Assembly: GCA_038532735.1 (NCBI GenBank)
Contig: JBCBAC010000001.1
Span: 496,001-560,000, forward strand
Reading direction: 5' to 3'
DNA length: 64,000 bases
From: JAHTBL01 sp038532735
GTDB lineage: Bacteria > Pseudomonadota > Alphaproteobacteria > Rhodobacterales > Rhodobacteraceae
Below the pieces are notes generated by a model that made no database searches, was not told the DNA's origin, and saw only the letters and a list, made by a program, of their open reading frames with translations. Shown piece by piece: positions 16,743 through 25,660 of the stretch. The stretch's first letter is position 1. Every line of letters begins with the position of its first letter. Position numbers and translations under genes: made by a program.

Positions 16743-17615
16743 TTAGTCGATCAGGCCCGCAAATTTCATCGCGTCCTTCATCAACATGCGCGTGCTCTCA
16801 TCCAGTCCTGTCAGGGGAGAGCGGACCTCGTCCCGACACATCCCCAGCAGGGACAACCCGTACTTGGCCCCCGCCACGCCCGGCTCGGTAAAGATCGCCT
16901 CATGCAAGGGCATCAGCTTATCCTGATACTCCAACGCTTTGGCGTAGTCGCCGCGCAAGGTTGCCTCCTGAAATTCCGCACATAGCTTCGGCGCCACATT
17001 GGCCGTGACCGAGATACAACCATGCCCGCCTTGAGCGTTAAACCCGATGGCAGAGGCATCCTCGCCCGACAATTGCACGAAATCCGTGCCACAGCTGCGC
17101 CGCTGCTTGGACACGCGGGTCACGTCGCCCGTGGCATCTTTCACACCGATGATCATCTCGTGCTTTGCCAACTCCCCCATTGTGGCGGGCGTCATGTCGA
17201 TGATCGACCGACCGGGGATGTTGTAGATCACGATTGGCAAGCCGCAATCTGCGGCGGCATGGAAATGCGCCAGCAAGCCGCGCTGGGTCGGCTTGTTATA
17301 ATAAGGTGTGACGACCAGGGCCGCGTCTGCGCCGACCTCTTTCGCATGCTTGACCAGCCGGACGGTTTCCACCGTGTTATTAGACCCGGCACCAGCAATC
17401 ACCGGGATACGACCAGCAACTTCGTTCACGACCGTCTCGACCACCTGATCATGCTCGGCATGGCTCAAGGTAGGGCTTTCGCCCGTGGTGCCGACGGGGA
17501 CCAGCCCATGGCTGCCTTGCTCCACATGCCACGCGACAAGTTTCTTGAGCGTGTCGATATCCAGGTGGCCGTTCGAGAACGGCGTTACGAGGGCAGGCAT
17601 TGATCCCTTGAACAT
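16743..17615 (-). CDS. dapA: 4-hydroxy-tetrahydrodipicolinate synthase
   Basis: Condenses pyruvate and aspartate semialdehyde in lysine/diaminopimelate synthesis. 290 residues, a TIM-barrel aldolase. Visible are VGTTGESPTLSHAEH, VVTPYYNKPTQRGL, the active-site tyrosine in IVIYNIPGRS and the Schiff-base lysine in IIGVKDATGDVTR. AAGGAAG precedes the ATG. It is divergent from the lytic transglycosylase gene, and copy D of the intergenic repeat begins at its stop codon. Confidence 0.97.
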   Translation of the reverse strand: MFKGSMPALVTPFSNGHLDIDTLKKLVAWHVEQGSHGLVPVGTTGESPTLSHAEHDQVVETVVNEVAGRIPVIAGAGSNNTVETVRLVKHAKEVGADAALVVTPYYNKPTQRGLLAHFHAAADCGLPIVIYNIPGRSIIDMTPATMGELAKHEMIIGVKDATGDVTRVSKQRRSCGTDFVQLSGEDASAIGFNAQGGHGCISVTANVAPKLCAEFQEATLRGDYAKALEYQDKLMPLHEAIFTEPGVAGAKYGLSLLGMCRDEVRSPLTGLDESTRMLMKDAMKFAGLID

Positions 17616-17767
17616 GACGCGCTTCCTTTAAGTGTCGCCTGAATCGGCGGTTTGAGTTCGGCGGAACCTAGCCGCAGTCCTCTCCCTTGCCAAGTTTGTG
17701 ATTTGCGGTTGCAGTGCACGACATTAGCATCCGCCACAAATTTACCGCGCATGGGGAGGCGGTGGTC

Positions 17768-19762
17768 ATGCGGTTGTTCTGGGGTCTTGTATTGTCGCTC
17801 TGTGTGAGTGCGCCTGTGCTTGCACAGGATCGTGCAGAACGCATGGCACTTCAAGCCGCGCTGATCGCCGTACGCGATGGCAATTGGACGGAGGCCACCA
17901 CACAAGCGACATCCCATGATCCGGTGATCCAGACCATCGTCGATTGGCACCGCTTGCGCGTGGATGGATCTTTCGCCGAGGTCTCTGCTTTTCTGCAAGA
18001 TAATCCCGATTGGCCGGGGCTCGCCTTGATGCGCCGCCGGGTTGAGGAAGACGTTCCCCTCGACGCCGCTTTGGCCTTTTTCGCCGATGCCGCACCGCAA
18101 ACCGCCGCGGGCGTTCTGACCTATGCCGAGGCTCTGCGCGCGCAAGCCCCTGATCGGGCTGATGCCGCACTTGTCACCGCATGGACCACGCTGCGCATGT
18201 CGCAGGAGACCGAGCGCCTGTTCTTACGCAATCACGGTGCCCTGCTGCGCCCGCATCACGCGGACCGTCTCGACATGCTGCTGTGGCAATTCCAGCGGAC
18301 AGAGGCGCGGCGCATGTTGCCTTTTGTGAGCGACGATCAAACCGCGCTCGCCGAGGCGCGGATCGCGCTTCAGGCCGATATGTCTGACGTGGAGGCCAAG
18401 CTCGCCGCCGTGCCCGAGACGTTGCGCCGTCATGGTGGCCTCGCCTTTGACCGCTTCCAGTGGCGTACCCGCAAAGGCCTGAACGAAGGCGCGCTTGAAC
18501 TGCTTCTAGGCCATTCGCTGTCTGCAGAGGCGTTGGGCAACCCGCAAGCCTGGTCGAACCGGCGCCGCGCCATCGCCCGCGATATGATGCGGGACGAGCA
18601 GAACCGCACCGCTTATCACGTCGCGTCCACCCATTTCCTGACCGAAGGCGCGAATTTCGCTGATCTGGAATGGCTGTCCGGTTTCATTGCCCTGCGCAAA
18701 CTGAACCAGCCCGAAACTGCGCTCACCCATTTCACCGCTTTTGAGGCCTCCGTCCGAACGCCCATTTCAAAGGGCCGCGCGTTCTATTGGCTGGGTCGCA
18801 CCCATGAGGCGCTTGGCAATACTGAGGCCGCGCGGGCGGCCTACGCGAAAGGTGGGACGTATCAGACCAGCTTCTACGGCCTGCTTTCCGCTGAAAAGGC
18901 GGGGCTTCCGCTGGATCCGTCTCTCGTCGGCGTTGACACCCCGTGGGAAAGCGCGCTTTTCACCAACCGCTCCGTTTTCCAAGCCGCCTCGCTCTTTCTC
19001 TCGATCGGGGAAGACGCCTTGGCAGAGCGTTTCCTCACCCATCTCGCTGACATCCTGCCTGCCGATGAACTTCCCGCGCTGGGCAGTTTTGCCGTCGCAA
19101 AGAACCGCCCTCATATCGCGGTGATGATCGGCAAACGCGCCGCGCGCCGGGGTATCGTGATTCCGCAGGCCTACTTTGCCCTGCACCCCGTGGCCGAGAT
19201 GGACCTGCCCGCGCCCAAGGCTCTGTCCCTCGCAATTGCCCGTCGCGAGTCGGAGTTTGATCCGGGTGTCACCTCCAGCGCCGGCGCGCGCGGTTTGATG
19301 CAGGTCATGCCCCGCACCGCTCAAGCCGTCGCCCGCGATCAAGGCCTGCCGTTTCGCAGCGCACGCTTGCTCGACGATTGGAAGTACAACGCCCGCCTTG
19401 GTGCCGCCTACCTGGCCGAGTTGATCGAGGATTTCGGAAACAGCCCTGTCATGGTCGCCGCGGGCTACAACGCGGGCCCCGGCCGCCCGAAATCCTGGAT
19501 GGACCGCTTCGGCGATCCCCGCAAAGGGGAGATCGACATTATCGATTGGATCGAACACATCCCCTTCCGCGAAACGCGCAATTACGTGATGCGGGTCACT
19601 GAAAGCCTGCCCGTCTACCGCGCGCGGCTAATCCGGCTCACCGGCCCAATTCGCTTCACCGAAGAGTTGGTCGGCGAGGTGCCCTTGCGCCGCCCCCAAG
19701 CGAGACCCGTCGAGCTGGGGCAGGAGGAAGCTAGCCTTTCTGACGCTCCCGCCACAGAGTGA
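17768..19762 (+). CDS. Soluble lytic murein transglycosylase (Slt70-like)
   Basis: Periplasmic muramidase of 664 residues that cleaves peptidoglycan to 1,6-anhydromuropeptides. The start is ATG 17768 because GGGGAGG lies 7 nt upstream and the signal peptide MRLFWGLVLSLCVSAPVLAQ begins there; an earlier in-frame ATG at 17714 would spoil the signal. A long alpha-helical superhelix precedes a C-terminal SLT domain (about 505-620) with the catalytic Glu in IARRESEFDPG, SSAGARGLMQVMP and AAGYNAGPGRP. The 3' end overlaps the convergent transporter gene by 32 nt. Confidence 0.93.
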   Translation: MRLFWGLVLSLCVSAPVLAQDRAERMALQAALIAVRDGNWTEATTQATSHDPVIQTIVDWHRLRVDGSFAEVSAFLQDNPDWPGLALMRRRVEEDVPLDAALAFFADAAPQTAAGVLTYAEALRAQAPDRADAALVTAWTTLRMSQETERLFLRNHGALLRPHHADRLDMLLWQFQRTEARRMLPFVSDDQTALAEARIALQADMSDVEAKLAAVPETLRRHGGLAFDRFQWRTRKGLNEGALELLLGHSLSAEALGNPQAWSNRRRAIARDMMRDEQNRTAYHVASTHFLTEGANFADLEWLSGFIALRKLNQPETALTHFTAFEASVRTPISKGRAFYWLGRTHEALGNTEAARAAYAKGGTYQTSFYGLLSAEKAGLPLDPSLVGVDTPWESALFTNRSVFQAASLFLSIGEDALAERFLTHLADILPADELPALGSFAVAKNRPHIAVMIGKRAARRGIVIPQAYFALHPVAEMDLPAPKALSLAIARRESEFDPGVTSSAGARGLMQVMPRTAQAVARDQGLPFRSARLLDDWKYNARLGAAYLAELIEDFGNSPVMVAAGYNAGPGRPKSWMDRFGDPRKGEIDIIDWIEHIPFRETRNYVMRVTESLPVYRARLIRLTGPIRFTEELVGEVPLRRPQARPVELGQEEASLSDAPATE

Positions 19763-20597
19763 ACAGCCCCGCGCCAACCACGATTGCTGCACCGATCACC
19801 ACGTTCATCCGGAGCGTTTCATCAAAAACGATGAGACCCAGGGCGGAGGCGAAAACCAGTTGGAAATACGCAAAAGGCTGTAGGCTGGAGGCCTCCGCCA
19901 ACTCGTAACAGCGGATCAGCAGGTAGTGCCCTAACGCGCCCGTCACGCAGAGCAGCGCCATCCAGCCCCAATCGGCGCCTGTCATCGGCTCCCAAAACCA
20001 GATGCCGATGACCGTCATCAGGAGGGCCCCTGTCACACCCGTCCAGAAAAAGCTGGTCGCCGCACTATCCTTGCGCGCCACATAGCGTGTCAGCAGGCCG
20101 TAAAGCGCGAACATCAGCGCGGCGATCAGCGGCACAATCGCAGCGGGCGAGAAAACGGTGACGCCTGGCTGCAGAATGATCAGAACGCCGATAAAGCCGA
20201 TGCCAATCGCAACCCAGCGCTTCCACCCGACCCGCTCCCCTAGGATCGGGCCGGACAGCGCGGCGATGATAAGCGGATAGGCGGCAAAGACCGCGTGGCT
20301 CTCGATCAAGCCAAGCAAAACGAACGCGCCGACCATCACGCAAATCTCAACAGCCAAGAGCGCGCCGCGGAAGATCTGCAGGGGCAGCTGCTCTGTCTGC
20401 GCGGCTTGCCTGATCCCGCCTGCTTTGCGACGCGCAACAGCGATCACGAAGGCCGCGAAAAACCAGTAGCGGATCATGACGATCATGAGAACGTTGTATT
20501 CCCCGGCCAAGTGGCGGGAGATGCCGTCCTGCACGGTAAAGACGAAGGTCGTGGCAATCATCAGCACGATGCCAAGGCGCGTGTTTGCCTCCGTCAT
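19731..20597 (-). CDS. EamA/DMT-superfamily membrane transporter
   Basis: 288-residue inner-membrane protein with about ten hydrophobic helices in two EamA repeats (roughly 5-140 and 150-285). Substrate unknown; family members export amino acids, metabolites or drugs. Recognisable EamA pieces are PLIIALSGPILGERVGWKRW and SSLQPFAYFQLVFASALGL. Its ATG overlaps the mnmD stop by 4 nt, so it is co-transcribed with a tRNA-modification gene, probably without functional meaning. Confidence 0.88.
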   Translation of the reverse strand: MTEANTRLGIVLMIATTFVFTVQDGISRHLAGEYNVLMIVMIRYWFFAAFVIAVARRKAGGIRQAAQTEQLPLQIFRGALLAVEICVMVGAFVLLGLIESHAVFAAYPLIIAALSGPILGERVGWKRWVAIGIGFIGVLIILQPGVTVFSPAAIVPLIAALMFALYGLLTRYVARKDSAATSFFWTGVTGALLMTVIGIWFWEPMTGADWGWMALLCVTGALGHYLLIRCYELAEASSLQPFAYFQLVFASALGLIVFDETLRMNVVIGAAIVVGAGLFTLWRERQKG

Positions 20598-21268
20598 GCG
20601 GGCATCCTTGCGCAGGTCATGTGTCGCTTTCGACCGAAGCCCTTGATGCGGGTCACCTCGAAGCCCGCGCCTTGCAAACCCCGTCTGACAAAGCCTGCTG
20701 CCGTGTAGGTCGCAGCGGTTCCGCCGGGTTTTGTGTGAGCCCCGACGAGCGACATCAGATCAGTTTGCCACATTTCAGGATTCCTCTCAGGACTAAAACC
20801 ATCAAGAAACCATGCATCTGCCGAATGTTCCCAGTTAACCAATTCGAGGCGCGCGTCCCCCATGATGATCTCTGCGTGTAGATCCTCGGCCACAATCTTT
20901 CTACGCCCCTCAGCCCACGCTTCCAGAAACGGCTCTGCAATCGCGCGCGCCTCCGGAAACGCGCCAAGCGATCGCGCCATATCGTCGGCACTCATTGGGA
21001 ACGCCTCAAAGCTCGTGAAGCGCAGCGGCCCTGGCACACCTGACGCGCGCCACGCGATCAGCGCGGCGAGCATATTTAGACCGGTGCCAAAACCCAGCTC
21101 GGCAATATGAAACCCCTCATAAAATCGCGCAGGCAAATCGTTGCCGGAGAGGAAGACATAACGAGTTTCCTCCAAGCCGTTATCCAACGAGAAATACGGG
21201 TCCTGAAACCGGGTCGAAACAGGGATATCCCCGTCGCGCCATTCCAAATCTGCCCGCTGGTGGCTCAT
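20594..21268 (-). CDS. mnmD: tRNA (mnm5s2U34)-methyltransferase MnmD
   Basis: SAM-dependent methyltransferase (DUF752 domain, 224 residues) making the last methylation of 5-methylaminomethyl-2-thiouridine at the tRNA wobble position. Visible: ARFYEGFHIAELGFGTGLNM (SAM loop) and AWFLDGFSPERNPEMW, the strongly conserved MnmC methyltransferase segment. In enterobacteria this is the N-terminal half of bifunctional MnmC; here it stands alone, divergent from the oxidase half, whose gene starts 65 bp away on the other strand. Confidence 0.93.
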   Translation of the reverse strand: MSHQRADLEWRDGDIPVSTRFQDPYFSLDNGLEETRYVFLSGNDLPARFYEGFHIAELGFGTGLNMLAALIAWRASGVPGPLRFTSFEAFPMSADDMARSLGAFPEARAIAEPFLEAWAEGRRKIVAEDLHAEIIMGDARLELVNWEHSADAWFLDGFSPERNPEMWQTDLMSLVGAHTKPGGTAATYTAAGFVRRGLQGAGFEVTRIKGFGRKRHMTCARMPA

Positions 21269-21333
21269 CCTGTGATGTCCTAAAGACTTACCTTAACAAA
21301 TCGCGACAATGGGGAAGGGCAGGAGCCTTGGCA

Positions 21334-22371
21334 ATGGTCGATATCACAGTCAAAGGCGCAGGCATCTTTGGTCTGTCGGTCGCCTATTCCTGTGCGGCGC
21401 GCGGCGCGCGGGTACGCGTGATCGACCGCGAAGGTATCGCTGCGGGGGCCAGCGGCGGTATTGTCGGCGCATTGGCCCCCCACACACCCGAAAACTGGAA
21501 TGTCAAAAAGGCATTTCAGTTTGAAAGCCTGATCATGGCAGAAAGCCATTGGGCGCGCGTGACAGAGCTGTCCGGCCAGTCGCCCGGCTACTTGCGGTCG
21601 GGCCGCTTGCAGCCAATTGCAGATGATCGGGCATTGGCTTTAGCGCAGGCTCGTGCGGAAAGCGCAAAGATGCTCTGGGAAGGCAAGGCGGATTGGCAGG
21701 TCGTCCTGGCCTCGGCCCATCCGAACTGGGCGCCTCAAAGTCCAACCGGATATTTGATCCACGACACGCTGAGCGCCCGCATCCACCCGCGCCGCGCCAC
21801 CCGCACTTTGGCAGAGGCTGTCGTCGCTTTGGGCGGTGAGGTCGTGGTGGGCGAGGCTGAAATCGAAGGCAAGTTGGTGGATGCGACCGGCTATCAGGGC
21901 CTTTTGGCGATGTCTGAAAATATCGGTAAATCAGCTGGAAACGGCGTAAAAGGGCAGGCTGTTCTATTGCAATTTGATGCAACGTCCGCAGCTCAACTCT
22001 TCGCGGATGCCTTGCACATTGTCCCGCATGAAGATGGAACCGTCGCTATCGGCTCCACATCAGAGCGTGAGTTTGACGCCCCGGACACCACCGATGATCA
22101 ACTAGACGACGTCCTCGCCCGAGCCTTAACCGCCTTCCCGGTGTTGCAAGATGCGCCAATTCTGGAGCGGTGGGCAGGCGTGCGCCCTCGTGCAAAATCC
22201 CGCGCGCCAATGCTAGGTGTTCACCCCTGCAATCCAGACGCCTTCATCGCCAATGGCGGCTTCAAGATCGGCTTTGGAATGGCCCCAAAAGTGGGGGAGG
22301 TGATGGCCGACTTGATCCTCGACGGCCGCGATAATATCCCCGCTGCTTTTAAGCCAGAGGCGAGCCTTTAA
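21334..22371 (+). CDS. mnmC: FAD-dependent oxidoreductase, MnmC oxidase-domain homologue
   Basis: 345-residue DAO-family flavoprotein. The FAD fingerprint VKGAGIFGLSVAYSCAARGA is at the N-terminus, followed by AGASGGIVGALAPHTPENW, which resembles the MnmC C-terminal domain, and WAGVRPRAKSRAPMLG near the end. It probably removes the carboxymethyl group of cmnm5(s2)U34 before MnmD acts. ATG 21334 is preferred because AGGAG lies 8 nt upstream; a TTG at 21328 would be too close. Head to head with mnmD, and tail overlap of 4 nt with the hydratase gene. Confidence 0.82.
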   Translation: MVDITVKGAGIFGLSVAYSCAARGARVRVIDREGIAAGASGGIVGALAPHTPENWNVKKAFQFESLIMAESHWARVTELSGQSPGYLRSGRLQPIADDRALALAQARAESAKMLWEGKADWQVVLASAHPNWAPQSPTGYLIHDTLSARIHPRRATRTLAEAVVALGGEVVVGEAEIEGKLVDATGYQGLLAMSENIGKSAGNGVKGQAVLLQFDATSAAQLFADALHIVPHEDGTVAIGSTSEREFDAPDTTDDQLDDVLARALTAFPVLQDAPILERWAGVRPRAKSRAPMLGVHPCNPDAFIANGGFKIGFGMAPKVGEVMADLILDGRDNIPAAFKPEASL

Positions 22372-23144
22372 GCTGCCTCCGCCACCATGCAAAGCCGCCG
22401 ATCCGGCCCACGAATAAAGCCAGCGGTGCCGTTCCAGACAAGCTCTGCGGTCTCAAAATCCATCAGCGGGGCCGTCGCTCGGAATGAAAATGACGTCATG
22501 TCTAGCAACGTCGACGCCGCCGCGAGCATGAGATGTTGCGCCAAAAGCGGGCCATGCACGACCAAGCCAGAATACCCCTCGGCACCGGTTGCATAGTCCC
22601 GATCATAGTGAATCCGGTGTCCGTTAAAGGTTAACGCGGAATACCGAAACAGAAGTGTGGGGGAGAACTGCAAAGCCGCCCCCGGCGCGGTATCCTCTGC
22701 AATCGGTGGTGTCCGTTTGGGTTGAGATGGATCATGCGGTTCGCGGTAGATCAGGTCCTGCTCGTCCGTCACGCAGAGCGCACCATCCTGCCAGATTTCA
22801 TGGCGCAGCGTCACCAGCGCCAACGCGCCGCTCCGCCCCTCTTTCCGCTCCGCACTCACAAGCTCAGAGCGCTTTTCCGCCGGGGTTCCGCAGCGCAATG
22901 GCGCATGAAACTTCAGCCGTCCCCCGGCCCACATCCGGCGCGGCAAGCCCAGATCGGGGATTAAACCGCCAACGCGCGGGTGACCGTCTGCCCCTAGCTC
23001 TGCAGCCGGTCGCGCATCCCAGAAATACGCTTGATGAAAGAAAGGGGGCAACACATCGCCCGCTTCAATCTGATCCGACAAACCCAGCGTGATGCGTAAC
23101 GCATCCGCCCGCGCTGGGTCCATCCGGTCGTGCAGCACCGCCAT
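22368..23144 (-). CDS. MaoC/hot-dog family hydratase (mesaconyl/3-methylfumaryl-CoA hydratase-like)
   Basis: 258-residue double hot-dog protein resembling FAS1-like dehydratase/HTD2 and 3-methylfumaryl- or mesaconyl-C4-CoA hydratases. Visible are GLIPDLGLPRRMWAGGRL in the N-terminal half, TDEQDLIYRE linking the halves, and LFRYSALTFNGHRIHYDRDY plus LVVHGPLLAQHL in the C-terminal half, where the catalytic Asn/His region lies. No neighbouring acyl-CoA or CoA-transferase gene fixes the substrate. It follows the FMN reductase gene by 3 nt. Confidence 0.82.
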   Translation of the reverse strand: MAVLHDRMDPARADALRITLGLSDQIEAGDVLPPFFHQAYFWDARPAAELGADGHPRVGGLIPDLGLPRRMWAGGRLKFHAPLRCGTPAEKRSELVSAERKEGRSGALALVTLRHEIWQDGALCVTDEQDLIYREPHDPSQPKRTPPIAEDTAPGAALQFSPTLLFRYSALTFNGHRIHYDRDYATGAEGYSGLVVHGPLLAQHLMLAAASTLLDMTSFSFRATAPLMDFETAELVWNGTAGFIRGPDRRLCMVAEAA

Positions 23145-23147
23145 AGC

Positions 23148-23681
23148 CTATCGCCCGATTTCTGCCTTCAGCGCATCCATCAACTCCTGCAGCATCTTCA
23201 GATACATCTCTCCGGTCAGACGCCCATCCTCATCGAACTCTTTCGAGCTTGCGGCGACCATCACCTCCGGCCCCTGCAGAATGCGCGGCCGGAAGGGCTG
23301 CATGCACAACCGCAGCGCATATTGCGCCCGAGCGCCGCCAGACCGCCCGGCTGCCGCAGACATGATGGCGACCGGCTTGCCCGCCCAGGGCGAGCCATCA
23401 ACGCGGCTCACCCAATCCAGCGCGTTTTTAAGCACGCCAGAGATCGACTGATTGTATTCCGGCGTCGAAATCACAACCGCATCCGCTGCCTCAATCTGCG
23501 CCGCAAGCGTTTTGACTGCGTCCGGAACGCCTGCGTCAGCCTCCAGATCACCATCGTAAAGTGGCAGGTTCAAATCCGCCTCCACATAGCTTTCGGGCGC
23601 AAAAAGGCGCTGCGCTTCCATCAACAGCTTGCGATTCGTGGCTTCCTTGCGGAGCGAACCCGACAGTCCCAACAAATTCAT
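23148..23681 (-). CDS. NAD(P)H-dependent FMN reductase
   Basis: 177-residue flavodoxin-fold reductase of the NADPH-dependent FMN reductase family (ChrR/azoreductase-like). The phosphate-binding GLSGSLRKEATNRKLL is at the N-terminus and the flavin-ring loop STPEYNQSISGVLKNALDW near residue 75. It probably reduces FMN, quinones, chromate or azo compounds. Forms a two-gene operon with the hydratase and is divergent from the ThDP enzyme. Confidence 0.9.
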   Translation of the reverse strand: MNLLGLSGSLRKEATNRKLLMEAQRLFAPESYVEADLNLPLYDGDLEADAGVPDAVKTLAAQIEAADAVVISTPEYNQSISGVLKNALDWVSRVDGSPWAGKPVAIMSAAAGRSGGARAQYALRLCMQPFRPRILQGPEVMVAASSKEFDEDGRLTGEMYLKMLQELMDALKAEIGR

Positions 23682-23782
23682 CAGTCATCCTTTCATGCGA
23701 CGTTTCAAACCAACCTAGCACCGCGCCTCTTGCTGCACAGGTGTGTTTCGCCCAAGTTGCGGAAATGGCAGAGGAGGACGGG

Positions 23783-25429
23783 ATGCGTCACGGCGGGCAG
23801 ATCCTTGCGGATCAGTTGAAGATACTGGGCGTGCGGCGCGTCTTTTCAGTGCCGGGGGAGAGCTTTCTGGCAGCGCTCGATGGGCTTTATGACAGCGGGA
23901 TCGAGAATATCGTCTGCCGTCACGAGGGCGGTGCTGCAATGATGGCAGAGGCCTACGGCAAGCTCACCAACACGCCGGGCGTTGCATTCGTGACGCGTGG
24001 GCCGGGGGCGACGAATGCCTCCAGCGGCATTCATATCGCCCGTCAGGACAGCACCCCGATGGTCATGTTCGTGGGCCAGATCGCGCGTGGTCACCGCGAC
24101 CGCGAAGCGTTTCAGGAAGTCGACTACCGCGCGATGTTTGCGCCGCTCGCCAAATGGGTGGCAGAGGTCGACGAGACAGCGCGCCTGCCGGAATACATCA
24201 GCCGCGCGTTTTCGGTTGCGATGTCCGGCCGCCCGGGCCCGGTGGTGCTGGCGCTGCCAGAGGATATGTTGAGTGCAGAGGCGGACACACCTGACGTGAT
24301 CCCATCGAAACGCGCCTCCTTTGATTACACGGCAACAGTCGCGCAAATCGGCAGCTTTCTGGCGCGGGCAAAATCCCCGCTGGTCATTGTCGGCGGCCCG
24401 CTCTGGACCGCGTCTGCAAGCGAAGCGCTGGCCCGCTTCGCCACGTCTGCGGCCCTGCCTGTGGTCACGACCTTTCGGCGGCAGGACTACCTCGACAACC
24501 GGCATCCCTGTTTTTGCGGGGATCTGAATGTTGGCCTGAACCCGACCCTTGCCAAACGGCTGAAAGAGAGCGACTGCATCCTCGCGCTCGGCACGCGTCT
24601 GGGCGATATCGCGACGCAAGGCTACACATTGCTGGACCCGGCAGCGCATGGCAAAACGCTGATCCACGTCAATGCAGATCCCGATGAGCTGGGCCGCGTC
24701 TATACACCGACCCTCGCGGTGAACGCCCCTGCACCTGAGCTGTTGGAAGCACTAGCCGACGCGAAAATAATGCCGATTGCCGCTGATCTGACCCAAGCCA
24801 TGCGCGCGGAATATGAGGCATGGCGTACCCCCAAGCCTACCCCCGGAGACGTGCAACTTGAGCAAGTCATCGCGCATCTTTCAGAGCACTTGCCAGAAAC
24901 CGCAATCGTCACGAACGGAGCTGGAAACTACGCGGCCTTCCTGCATCGCTATTTTACCTACAAGGCACCAAAAACCCAACTGGCCCCGACATCGGGCAGC
25001 ATGGGATACGGCGCCCCCGCCGCGATCTCTGCGGCACTCGAACATCCGGATCGGACTGTTGTCTGCATCGCTGGCGACGGCTGTTTCCAGATGACCCTGA
25101 ACGAGCTTTCCACCGCCGCTCAGCATAAGGCCAAGGTAATCTTTATCGTTTGCAATAACGGTCAATACGGAACGATCCGCATGCATCAGGAGAAAAGCTA
25201 CCCCGCACGGGTTAGCGGGACGGCGTTGTTCAATCCGGACTACCCGGCGCTTGCCCGCTCCTACGGAGGGGTCGGTTTCACCATAACCAGGAAAGAGGAT
25301 TTCCCCGCCGCGCTCCAAGAAGCCCAAGCCGCAAACACACTTGCCATCATCGAATTGCGCCTCGACCCCGAAGCGCTCTCAACGGGCGCAACCCTGACGC
25401 AGATCCGGAATGCTGCTCCGCAACCCTAA
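23783..25429 (+). CDS. Thiamine diphosphate-dependent enzyme, acetolactate synthase-like
   Basis: 548-residue three-domain ThDP enzyme. The N-terminal domain has the cofactor-activating Glu in VCRHEGGAAMMAEAYGK and the TRGPGATNASSGIH motif; the C-terminal domain has the ThDP/Mg site GDGCFQMTLNELSTA...NNGQYGT. ATG 23783 follows GAGGAGG at a good distance; the frame remains open upstream but is not protein-like. No small regulatory subunit follows, and the length is below a typical biosynthetic IlvB, so it may be a catabolic or promiscuous decarboxylase/synthase rather than the branched-chain enzyme. Confidence 0.85.
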   Translation: MRHGGQILADQLKILGVRRVFSVPGESFLAALDGLYDSGIENIVCRHEGGAAMMAEAYGKLTNTPGVAFVTRGPGATNASSGIHIARQDSTPMVMFVGQIARGHRDREAFQEVDYRAMFAPLAKWVAEVDETARLPEYISRAFSVAMSGRPGPVVLALPEDMLSAEADTPDVIPSKRASFDYTATVAQIGSFLARAKSPLVIVGGPLWTASASEALARFATSAALPVVTTFRRQDYLDNRHPCFCGDLNVGLNPTLAKRLKESDCILALGTRLGDIATQGYTLLDPAAHGKTLIHVNADPDELGRVYTPTLAVNAPAPELLEALADAKIMPIAADLTQAMRAEYEAWRTPKPTPGDVQLEQVIAHLSEHLPETAIVTNGAGNYAAFLHRYFTYKAPKTQLAPTSGSMGYGAPAAISAALEHPDRTVVCIAGDGCFQMTLNELSTAAQHKAKVIFIVCNNGQYGTIRMHQEKSYPARVSGTALFNPDYPALARSYGGVGFTITRKEDFPAALQEAQAANTLAIIELRLDPEALSTGATLTQIRNAAPQP

Positions 25430-25473
25430 TGCCCCATTAAGGTTAACGCGCGCGGCCTTGATCTGAAAAGGTT

Positions 25474-25503
25474 CTTCGGGGGACACACGTAGTTCCCCCG
25501 AAG
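25474..25503. repeat. Inverted repeat after the ThDP enzyme gene
   Basis: Perfect 10-bp dyad CTTCGGGGGA/TCCCCCGAAG separated by 10 nt. It lies 45 nt after the ThDP enzyme stop. No T run follows on either strand, so termination is only a possibility. Confidence 0.5.
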
Positions 25504-25580
25504 TATAAGAAACCAAGAAGGTTTCACTCTGGGCGGTCATCGGCTTCCCAGCCTGTACCGCAAAGAAGAAATACTCCGAT

Positions 25581-25660
25581 TCTGGTTTCATTCTGGTTAA
25601 AATATCCACTGCACCGCTTTCGGCTGGCGCTGCGGTTGGATATTTGAGCCAAAGTGAAAC
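25581..25660. repeat. 3'-end intergenic repeats, two inverted copies F
   Basis: Reverse copy at 25581-25610 (on the reverse strand GGATATTTTAACCAGAATGA then AACC) and forward copy at 25634-25660 (GGTTGGATATTTGAGCC then AAAGTGAAAC). They lie in the convergent gap between the ThDP enzyme and cobO. Each is oriented with the gene it follows. Confidence 0.6.

Noticed and set aside
25379..25609. 76-codon reverse frame overlapping the ThDP gene end
   Set aside because: It crosses the intergenic repeat and hairpin, overlaps the ThDP stop, and shows no recognisable features.
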